Assembly (NCBI GenBank): GCA_037954235.1
Contig: JBBMOA010000014.1
Coordinates: forward strand, 19,424,773-19,488,772
Direction of reading: 5' to 3'
Origin: Aulostomus chinensis
Lineage: Eukaryota; Chordata; Actinopteri; Syngnathiformes; Aulostomidae
DNA: 64,000 nt
Part shown: positions 1 through 9,181 of the stretch, piece by piece
Layout: the number at the start of each line of letters is the position of its first letter
How positions within the stretch are numbered: position 1 is the first letter of the stretch
Position numbers and translations under genes: made by a program
The notes under the pieces: generated by a model
What the model saw: only the letters and a program-made list of their open reading frames with translations
What the model was told of the DNA's origin: nothing
The model's database searches: none

Positions 1-1207
1 CCATTACGGGGTGCTCACGGCCCACCCGTGGGCCCAGGCCCACCATTTGGGAATTGCTGAGTTGGTGGATATGTCGTTGAGAGCCACAAACAGAGTAGAG
101 AACTCAGGAAGAATTACCTTGCTGTATTGTTGGTTTTGGTCCTTTATTCAATACAAATATAAAATAAATCATGTTTTCTTTAATTTTTAGCAGGTAATCT
201 AGTCTGGTTAAAGATCAGCATAAATTGGAGTGCTGAAGGGAAAATATAGAAATCTTTTTTCATGCATTGGGCTTGTGCTTTGACTTTGCCACACTTATGC
301 CAAAAGCTTTCCCCAGAACAGACAGTTGAGTCTACCTGAGTCCACATTTAGATGGGATGGGGAAACTACAGTGCTGCTCTTTCAAGACACCTTTCTGACA
401 CCTTTAGATTTCTTTACTTCAAAGTTTCCAAATCACTGAGGGCTTTGAAAAAGTAATCAACAGTTATCAACAAGAAACTCTGAACATGGTAGCTGTTATT
501 TTCTGCAAATTTAGAACCACTGGTTTATTCCATACTTTAGATAAAAAGCTTGATCTATTTATTGGATCTGTTTGGTAGATGTAGTTAGCATTCCCTTGGA
601 TGTCAAGTTAAAAACCCTCATTTCACCCCAAAATAAAAGAATAATGATAACATCAGAATATCTTATCTATGGTACAAAATAAACTTATTAGCAGCTGTGA
701 GTATATGCTTTCCAATGTTAATAACTTGGAGCATATTGAAAATACATGTCCTTTGTGTGAAAAAAGATTAGCAAATAATGAGAGACTAACTAAGACATAT
801 AATAACCAGTGATTACAAAATAAATTCTAAATATTCAGAACAACATAGTAATGATGACTATAAATGAAAGTAGCAGAAAAATATTTTTTTGCTATTAGAG
901 GGAGGCAGGAAGTGGAGAGTGACGGGAGCGAGTATTCAGTTAAGACTCAGAATGAGGCATGACTACAAGTTGGTCGGGGTTTTGTTTGGGAGGTTTCAGT
1001 GTCAGTGGCAGAGTTTGGGTGCCCAGTCCAGGAGGGGGCACTCTGGTCCCCTCTCCTCTTTCCCCTTGTCTCCCCATTTTCTCCTGTGGTCACTTCCTCG
1101 TCAGTACTCCTCATAGCCTCCTCATCAGGTCATAGGAACTGATGGTGCTGATAGGATATGGCTCAGAGGAGACACCGGACTCTTCTGAGGGTGTCGTCTG
1201 GGTGGGG
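1..1207 (-). other. Probable ptprf 3' UTR and downstream flank
   Basis: The sequence past the stop codon has no other gene that I can recognise. AATAAA signals on the transcribed strand fall at 558-563, 524-529 and 143-148, allowing a 3' UTR of roughly 650 to 1070 nt. Which one is used cannot be told. The part at 890-1207 is richer in G and C than the rest. The far left end (1-60) has a short GC-rich inverted stretch. A 75-codon plus-strand frame at 889-1116 has no family resemblance. Confidence 0.4.
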
Positions 1208-1276
1208 TTATGTTGCATAGTGATCGAAGCTTCCAAGGTACTCTAGAGCAGCACGGTAGCACAGTTGGTACTGGTC
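1208..1276 (-). CDS. ptprf: ptprf terminal coding exon
   Basis: Residues 838-859 (DQYQLCYRAALEYLGSFDHY, AT) and stop codon TAA at 1208-1210. The acceptor is TTTTGTCTCCAG. Ending in GSFDHYAT is universal for LAR-family receptors, and QLCYRAALEYL is the LAR version (PTPRS has QFCFQAALEYL). A dead LINE begins only about 38 bp upstream in the intron, so the native splice region is short. Confidence 0.97.
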   Translation of the reverse strand, partial: DQYQLCYRAALEYLGSFDHYAT

Positions 1277-1314
1277 CTGGAGACAAAAGAAAAACAACAA
1301 AAGCAATATTACTG

Positions 1315-3456
1315 CAGTCTGCAAACTGTGCAGCCTAAAGCTAAACCTGAGCCCTGGTTCAATGACAGAACTCATGCAGCTAGAAGGGAGTGCTGCAGAG
1401 CTGAACGCAGGTGGAAGAAGGACAAGCTGCAAGTGTCATTTCTAATGTTGAAGGACAGCTGGCGTCACTACCAGAATACTGTTTAAGAGGCTAAAAGACA
1501 ACACTTGTCTGACATTATTGTGTCGAATCGCCACAACACACGTGTGCTATTTAAAACCATTGACTCTGTTCTGAATGCCCCACAGCCTGTCTGCCTGGAA
1601 GCATCCACTGAAACGTGCAATAACTTCCTGCGCTTTTTTATTGATAAGGTTGTTATCACGAAGGCTCTCATCTCAGCTCCTGCCGCTGACCCCTCTGCTT
1701 CTGTCCGTTGCCCGGCTGTGTTCGATAAGTTTGAGCCTGTGACTTTGTCATTTTTAAAAGATGTGGTTGGCCACACGAAGCCATCAGGTTCCCCTCATGA
1801 TTCTGTCCCTCCTCATTTTTGAAAAGAGGTTTTCCCCAGTATGGGGCAGTCAGTTCTGGGCATTATTAACAGCAGTCTGTCTTCTGGTGTTGTCCCCATT
1901 AGTTTTAAACATGCAGTAGTGCAACCACTGCTTAAGAAACCTGGCCTTGACAGCACTGTATTGGCTAACTTTAGGCCCATCTCTAAGTTGCCTTTTATTT
2001 CTAAGGTCTTGGAGAAAGTTGTGTATGCTCAACTGAAGTCTTTTCTGGATGAGTATGATATTCTGGAGGTTTTCCTGTCAGGTTTTAAGACTCTGCATAG
2101 CACAGAGTCAGCACTGCTTAGGGTCTTCAATGACATCCTCCTGGCAAACGACTCTGGAGATTATGTGATTCTTGTCCTGCTGGACCTAACTGCTGCCTTT
2201 GATACAGTGGATCACAATATTTTAATATCTCGGTTGCAGCACCTAGTGGGCATTTGTGGTAGTGCTCTGCGATGGTTTAGGTTTAGGACAGACAGAACAA
2301 TGTGTGTAAGCCTTGCTGGTTCTGAATCTTCCCCTGCTCCTCTATCATTTGGGGTTCCACAGGGCTCAATTTTAGGGCCTCCCCTTTTTTCATTGTATTT
2401 ACTTCCTCTGGGCTCCATTCTCAGAAAGCATGGCATCTCTTTTCACTGTTATGCTGATGACAGTCAGATATATGTGCCACTAAAAAAGAAAGATGCTTTC
2501 TCAATCAAGCCACTTCTGTTATGTCTTGATGACATGAAAGCCTGGATGGCCCTAAACTTTTTAAATTTTAACGAAAAGAAAACTGAAGTGATGGTGTTTG
2601 GTCCCAGTGGCTCCTGTGAACCTTCCCCTATTGACTTGGGCCCCTTGGCACTGTATGTGAAGCCAACTGTTTCAAACTTGGGTTTTTAAGATGGACAGTG
2701 ATTTCAAACTAGATCGTCAAATAGGTGCAGTAGTGAAGTCCAGCTTCTTTCATCTGAGGCAGTTAGCAAAAGTGAAGCCCTTTCTTGCACGTGAGCATTT
2801 TGAGACTGTGATTCATGCCTTCATCACGTCTCGGCTTGATTATTGCAATGCACTTTATTTTGGAATCAGCCAGTCTTACATCTCACGTCTCCAGTTGGTA
2901 CAAAATATTGCTGCTCGACTTTTAACTGGAGCACGTAAGAAGGAGCACATAACGCCCGTTCTGGCCTCCCTCCACTGGCTGCCTGTGCACTTCAGGGTTC
3001 ATTTTAAGATTCTTTTATTTGTTTTTAAATCCTTAAATGGTCTCGCCCCCCACCCTTACCTCTCTGAGCTGCTTCACCCTCATGCTGCTGCTCGGTGCCT
3101 CAGGTCAGCTGATCAGCTGCTCTTGGAGGTACCGAGGTCTAAGCGGAAGCTCAGAGGGGATAGAGCCTTTTCTGTTGCTGCTCTCAAATTATGGAACGAT
3201 TTGCCTTTGCACATCAGACAGGCTTCTTCACTGTCCATTTTTAAAACTAATCTTAAAACCTATTTTTATTCCTTGGCTTTTGACCCAGCATGAGACTTTG
3301 CTCCTGTTTTATTATTTTTTATTGTTTTTCACTTGATTATTATGTTTTATGACTATTTATGTACAGCACTTTGTTTTCAGCTGTGGTTGTTTTTAAAGTG
3401 CTTTATAAATAAAATTGAGTTGAGTTGAGTTGAGTTGCAGTCAGTCTGCAATTGTG
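1315..3456 (+). mobile_element. L2/CR1-type LINE, 5'-truncated, dead
   Basis: The plus strand encodes the C-terminal part of a LINE ORF2. From about 1331 it reads PEPWFNDRTHAARRE, then LANFRPISKLPFISKVLEK, the LLDLTAAFDTVDH block with the first catalytic Asp, GVPQGSILGP, HCYADDSQIYVP (catalytic YADD at about 2450) and the C-terminal LASLHWLPV region ending near 3293. It is broken by in-frame stops at 1484-1486 and 1820-1822 and by a one-base T insertion near 2685 that shifts frame. The 3' end is AATAAAATTGAGTTGAG repeats (3409-3437). Imperfect target-site duplicates, CAGTCTGCAA plus a few bases, flank it at 1315-1330 and 3442-3456. The family name is by resemblance only. Confidence 0.88.
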
Positions 3457-4026
3457 AAACCAGAATTATAGCAGGAGTAAAAAACTGATATTGGTATACT
3501 TGGATATTTCAGGTAAGATAAAATAAGATCAAGATAGAATAAGATGAGGAAATAGAAAAAAAGGGTTGTCTTTTGCAGTGTTATAGCAGCCATATGAGTG
3601 CAACCTAAGAAAGCAGTGATGGAGTATTTGAATTGTATGCTAGTTTATTTATTTCTATTCCACTCTATTTTTCAACAGCTCAGGTCTCAAAGATACGGTT
3701 TTTCCACATACAACATAATCTGATTAAAATATATAAGGCACAACTTCCCAGCAGTATGTGAAGTCATTCAAATTAGCTTCAACTCAAACAGCTATAACAA
3801 TTAAATACACAGTTGTAGTCGTAATAGTATTGCTGTAATGAATCTAATATAACTTAGTACGGACATAAAATTTCATAACATTTCAATTAAAAACTGAGCC
3901 AAACCAAAACTGGATTTTAAGGCCAAGACCAAACTAATATCAGAGCAGAAGTGTCTACATGTGACTGTTCAGACCTTTAGCTCTATCATTGTTGGCACAC
4001 TGTTCAGTAAGCGCATTGGTACTGAA

Positions 4027-6230
4027 ATATGTTTTAAGACTATATAATGGAAGAGGGCAAAAAGTTCCACCAACACAACAACAACTTTATTAGACCGATG
4101 CATTTCAGCTTGTGGCCTCATCACGGTCATCAGGACACATTACCGACACCACTGATGAGCAACACTGAACTGACACAAACTCAGCTCTCTGTGCTTGAAC
4201 TGGGCTGTCCTTTGTTCAAACCCCAAAGTAGTTCAATTTGAATCTTAGCTCTTCAGAGATTTCTCTGAGATGTAAGATGTAAAGAATTTTTTATGAAGGA
4301 TTCCTCTCATAGCTCTACCCCGAAAGACCTTTTGAACACTTTTGAAATCGAAAGCAATTTTTTTTTCCATGTAAGAATGGAAATCACTCACAAAAGCAAC
4401 AGAGAGAATCGTCTGAACTTGAAAATGACAGATCTATTATCATTAATATTGCGAAAGCCATTGTCATCAGGTACAAATGCAACTATGATAATGAAGTTCT
4501 CAGACAACTTTTAAACACATTGTTTTATAAAAAGCTCAAATGTGATCCCTTTAGTGAATATTTAAAAGGCCTGAATATTCTCAAAGAAGGTTGCCTTAAT
4601 GGAGATTTTTCACAAAGAGAGTCAAGGATTCCTACTGAATGACTTTCCTATGAACCCTTTTTAATATGCTTTACCTAAAATCCACAGAAACCTAAAACGA
4701 ATTTTCTTGATATAAATGTGACAAAAAGTTAATATTCTCTCTATACCAAACCTACATATTGAAATACACGACTTCACGCAGCAAGCTTTTACTTAGTTCC
4801 TCTTAAAAAAGTCTTCCTCTAAATCATCTTACTCCTCTTTATAGAATCTGTGCTGTCCAAGAATAAAACTACCAAATCAAAATAGGGATGTATTCAAAAT
4901 TCTGAAACAGAAAATATCCAGGATTGGCTTGTAAATGCAGAAAACAAGGTGGGTTCAAAAGCAGAAAACATACCTGCAAGACAACAAATCTCTAAAGTAA
5001 AGTAAAGTACTACATTTACTCCCACAACAAAAAACATCAAAAATATAATTTCAAAACACTGACACTTTCTTCTAACTGACCCATCTCTAAAAAATACCTC
5101 TACTGATTCACCAATGGTTACTATCAAAAGAAGAAATATAAAGGATAGAATCGTCAAAGCATGCGCATAGCCTGAAGCTACAGACAGCAAGCTTTTAATA
5201 AATCCCCTCAAAGGCAATTTTTAGTATGGAACCTGCTTAAATTTTCAATACACCAAAAACATTATATATTTTAAATATCCCATCAATGGTGAAATAATTC
5301 ACTTTTTTTTTATATGCAAATCAAAAAAAATGTGGTGTAATTGATAAAATGTCCAGGTGACAAATTATATGTCGATGAGACTTCCCACTCCCTAAAACAC
5401 AGAATCAGAAAACATAGTGCCATTAAAAGGAATGACATTACATTGCAGTGCACAGTGACTGGGCCATGTTGCCCAAATTGCTCCTTAGTTTTATGGACTT
5501 GGCCTTACAACATTATCCTGTTGCAAGACATTTTAATGAAATGAAGCATTCTATGACTTTGCTTTTTCCTCGGCATAGAAGTGATAAAGTTCGTCAAAGA
5601 CGAGGCGATGTCAATTCTTGCAGAAAGAGGGGCATTTGTGATTTTTTTATTCAAAATGTCTGTCTCCAGGGGATATGAAGAGGGATTTTTTCTTTAATAT
5701 TTGACTTAATCTTTTTTAATGTCGTTTTTTTTAATGTTGTGTTTTCAATATGTGGTTTTATGTTGTGTTTTTACAATGAGTTGTTTTAAGCTAATATCTT
5801 TTCATTTTTTTATGTGTTGCAGTTTTTTTTTTTTTTTAATGATGACCTTTTCTGTTGTGATGCCTATCTTTTTGTAGTGTTTTAACGTAGTTCATTTTCT
5901 GTTGCTGCTTCCCACTTCATTACTAAATATGATACAACATCTCTCATCTGCTGGACACTCACTCAACTACCTGCCAGCTTTTTACTGGTTCAAAGTCAGA
6001 TGACCTTTTAACTTACAGGTGATCTACTGGCTGACATAGGTGGATGCTTCTGACTGGTTGCACTTTTTTTTTTACCCTTTAAACAGCATACCTATCAATA
6101 TAAATGACGTCTTTAATGGGTTTGTTTTTACTTTGATGACGGCCACAAGCAATGAATTGGTCTCATAAAGTTGTTTGATACACACTACAAGTGTTGCTGG
6201 AACTTTTTGACCGATTCAAGTTTTCTTTCA
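4027..6230 (+). mobile_element. Penelope-like element remnant (RT fragment and GIY-YIG)
   Basis: Three pieces support this. At about 4663-4695 the plus strand reads YALPKIHRNLKR, the YxLPKIHK motif of Penelope-like reverse transcriptases. At 5345-5640 it reads KCPGDKLYVDETSHSLKHRI, then RKHSAIKRND and, after an interruption, HYPVARHFNEMKHSM: the GIY-YIG endonuclease layout with YVDET for the usual YVGKT. Related terminal sequences occur at about 4049-4135 (minus sense) and 6130-6215 (plus sense), both containing GGCCACAAG, ATAAAGTTGTT and GGAACTTTTTG, in inverted orientation. Stops and frameshifts are frequent, so it is inactive. The outer borders are approximate. Confidence 0.75.
5444..5504 (-). 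pseudogene. 61-bp copy of the ptprf D2 exon 3' end
   Basis: The plus strand here matches 8850-8910 base for base except for two differences (59 of 61). The match begins in the Ser codon at the exon end and covers the codons for VHKTKEQFGQDGPITVHC on the minus strand, in the same orientation as the real exon. The copy lacks the donor: the bases following it on the minus strand are ATGTAA rather than GTGTGT. It sits inside the GIY-YIG part of the Penelope-like remnant, between the codons for KRNDIT and HYPVARHF. It cannot act as an exon. Confidence 0.9.
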
Positions 6231-6544
6231 TTGTAAATGCAACTGGCCAATATATAACATCAGAATTTTTTACTTCCTCATGTTGTTAATGGCATTGACT
6301 CCTAATATCTAATATTTGTCGAGCCCACTGCAATATACCTGCAATATAATGTGATGCATAAGTGAAATATGACCCCAAAATATGAATACTTCAACTTCAA
6401 CGATACCAACTGCAAGTTGGCTCCCAACTGCAAATGAGGCGGACTACTATGGAATTGAAATGCAAAAATAAGGGTATATTTTGTTTAATAAGTTGAACAA
6501 CATAACTGATAGGCAAGACCTCTATCACTAACAGTGTGGCATAC

Positions 6545-6680
6545 CTCTGTCTGCACCATGGCTGGCCTCTGAGTTCGGAGGGTCTTGACGGTCTGAAAGA
6601 GGTCGACCACCCCCTCATACCTCATCCTCTCTAGGACAATGCTCAGGGTGATGAACACACCGGTCCGCCCAACACCAGCA
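6545..6680 (-). CDS. ptprf: ptprf exon: D2 signature loop
   Basis: One base completes Ser792, then residues 793-837, phase 0 at the end, acceptor CCTTCCAG, donor GTATGC. It encodes AGVGRTGVFITLSIVLERMR, then YEGVVDLFQTVKTLRTQRPA, MVQTE. VDLFQTVKTL is closest to LAR (VDMFQTVKTL); the paralogues have VDIFQTVK followed by M or V. If the donor were skipped the frame would run into intron after MVQTE and stop. Confidence 0.97.
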
Positions 6681-7766
6681 CTGGAAGGACACATACACAT
6701 GATGAGATCTGAAATCATCAAGATCGTCACATACATACAGGTATTTTTCTCTTAGTAGAAAGAGGATCAGAGTTATACCTAAATGTGCCACACACAAGGA
6801 GCCTTAACCTCAGAAACCATCCATTCTGACAGCTACTAATGTGCTATTAAGTCATATTTCTATCATAGAAATATCACGATATTGACCAAGCCAGCAGTTC
6901 CTGGCTCATGTGAGAGAGGATGTTGATCCAATCAAGTCCAATATTCAAATTACTGCATACATTCTGCCATGTGAAGTTCAACAACGCTCAGTTTTTGTAG
7001 TCTCCTACCCCACTGAGAATTGCCATGAAAATGTGATCCATACCTCGATTCCCTATCAGGTAAGAGATCACATCATGATTTTACATTTGGTTTTTGGTTG
7101 GATTCGAAACTGACTCAGCTTCACAGTGTTTCCATCTCCTTCTACACTGCCAGGTTGTGCATACAAAATACAGGTGCATCAATGATCAAGCGTGGACACA
7201 ATCACATAGATTTCAAGCATACTCAACTGATCTTCACTCAAGTGGCTACACTGACAACACAGTTGTGTCCCATTGCTAGTCATTTTTGAGTTTGGTCTAT
7301 TTTTCCAAACAGGCAATGAGGGAACGTGACCAGTCAGGTTGGACGTAACCACAGGAATGCTATACACATGCATGGTGCAAATACTGTATATTTGTCCGTT
7401 GTATCAGATATTGAGAGATTACATGGGTCAACAATGTCTGTCCAAGAATGAAGCACAAACTCAGGTGTGACATTAATCCCGGCCTTGTTCCATGTTTTAT
7501 GCATGCTGTCCTGGCTCACTGGAATAACTGACACACTAAATAATAATAATAATAATAGAATAAGGCCATAATCAGTTTTGACCCAAATCAATCACAACTG
7601 TGTTTGTCTGCTTTTAAATGTTAGAAGGCAGATCTAGAAAGGGCCAATTGTAAGGTGCTCATTTGATTAAAAAAATCATTGTATTATGTGAAAAGAAACA
7701 TTGGAAACAAACAAATATTTCAATTCTTACATAATGACAAAAAGAGATGTGCTCAGCTGTTTTTAC

Positions 7767-8543
7767 TACCGTATTTTCCACACTATAAGGCGCACCCTCA
7801 ATAAATGACATATATAGGGCGCACCGCATTATAAGGCGCATAGAATCTAAACGACTGTAGTGGCTGGGGTTGCGTTATGCATCCACTAGATGGAGCTGCG
7901 CTAAAGGGAACGTCAACAAAACAGTCAGATAAGTCAGTCGGTCAAACTTTATTCGTAGAATACAAACCAACGTTCTGACAACTCCGTTCACTCCCAAAAC
8001 AAGATAAAGCATTCACAAACGGGGAGGGGAACTTTTCCCTGATTCAGTAAACACGTAAAAGAAACAGTCAGTAAATCAAACGCTAGTGCAATCACAATAT
8101 AGTAACTCTCGAAATAGTGCAAATAACAATACCTAAATAACTCAACGTTGTCCAAACGTTAATGTCCATATTCACAATATTTCCCAAGCCTCATTCAGTT
8201 GTAAACACGTGAAAGAAACACATAAAGCTCACTCTTTCAGTTCATTCCTCATCCACGAATCCATCGAATTCTTCCTCCTCAGTGTCCGAGTTGAAAAGTT
8301 GGGCGAGTACGGCATCCAACGTGCCCGGTTCCGTCTCGTCAAAGTCGTCATTATCCGAGTCAGTGTTGCCGTTGTTGTCTGGCAGTTCAGTGACGATACC
8401 GTTTTTACCGCCGTTACTTCGGCGACGCCCCCTGACTACGGTAGCCATAATGAACCAACATTGATCCACACATAAGGCGCACTGTCGGTTTTTGAGAAAA
8501 TTCGAGGTTTTTGGGTGCGCCTTATAGTGCGGAAAATACGGTA
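7767..8543. mobile_element. TIR DNA transposon remnant, TA-flanked
   Basis: The ends are 28-bp inverted repeats (7769-7796 and 8514-8541) matching at 27 of 28 positions, starting CCGTATTTTCC and containing ATAAGGCGCACC. A TA dinucleotide flanks each side, fitting the Tc1/mariner/pogo type, although a TTA duplication is also possible. Shorter ATAAGGCGCA repeats lie just inside both ends. The interior is GC-richer than its surroundings and contains a 75-codon minus-strand frame (8242-8469) with a strongly acidic C-terminus (SDTEEEEFDGF), possibly the tail of a transposase. No catalytic DDE/D core is present, so it is non-autonomous. Confidence 0.8.
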
Positions 8544-8740
8544 GTTATATATTACCAGTGTTTTTTTGTTTTTTTTGGCTCATGTAAATGAGGCATCCCT
8601 GCTGCTGCTTTAAATTTGATCTTATTAAATCAACTCTTCTCTGAAACAGCCAGCAGCTATTAAAGGCTACAATCTTGCAAAGATATTAAGGATTCATTGC
8701 AGTGTTGGATAGCATTACACTTAACATTCCAGTGTTTGAG

Positions 8741-8848
8741 TCTCTCTCTCTTTCTCTCTCTCTGTCTCACTCACTCTCTCTCTTATACACACACAAACAC
8801 ACACACAAACCCACACACACACACACGCACACACACGCACGCACACAC
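8741..8848 (+). repeat. TC/CA microsatellite abutting ptprf exon
   Basis: An interrupted TC tract (8741-8782) leads into a CA tract with CG and AA interruptions that runs right up to the exon border. On the transcribed strand it is a GT repeat whose first GT is the splice donor. Confidence 0.95.
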
Positions 8849-9003
8849 CTGCAGTGCACAGTGATTGGGCCATCTTGCCCAAATTGCTCCTTAGTTTTAT
8901 GGACTTGGCCAATGAAGTCGATGAATCCCTCCCCGGTTTTTGGCACTCCCTGCTCTGGCCAGTCAGTGAACTGGAACTGCCTGATGGTCCTCGACTGACC
9001 ATC
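8849..9003 (-). CDS. ptprf: ptprf exon: D2 WPE loop and D2 cysteine
   Basis: Residues 741-791 plus two bases of Ser792, acceptor ATCCCTTAG. It encodes DGQSRTIRQFQFTDWPEQGV, then PKTGEGFIDFIGQVHKTKEQ, FGQDGPITVHC. Residues 755-757 are WPE, with Glu757 replacing the catalytic Asp of the WPD loop, the known reason D2 is nearly inactive although its Cys791 (bases 8851-8853) is kept. The donor GT is the first GT of a long GT microsatellite. A 61-bp near-copy of this exon's 3' end lies at 5444-5504. Confidence 0.97.
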
Positions 9004-9181
9004 CTAAGGGATTCAAACAGAAATGGACATGGACAGATACTTTTAATTCATACCATTCCTCTCCTGTTAACCGCAGCTGTAAAGTATTACTTTCATTTCA
9101 AAGACTTATCCTGGATAGCTACAGTAGGTATGGTCCATCTCCAGGGATCATCATTTGCATTCACAGAAAGAAGTTTTAATC

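Larger units (their letters stand above)
1277..6544 (-). other. ptprf last intron (5268 bp)
   Basis: It starts GTATGC and ends CTCCAG on the transcribed strand. It holds an L2-like LINE next to the 3' splice site, a decayed Penelope-like element, and the 61-bp exon-fragment copy. The part at about 3457-4026 is AT-rich with nothing recognised. Confidence 0.9.
6681..8848 (-). other. ptprf intron (2168 bp) in D2
   Basis: It runs from the GTGTGT donor inside a microsatellite to acceptor TTCCAG. It holds the TIR transposon 7767-8543 and the TC/CA repeat. The part at 6690-7760 is AT-rich with short meaningless frames and nothing recognised. Confidence 0.9.
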
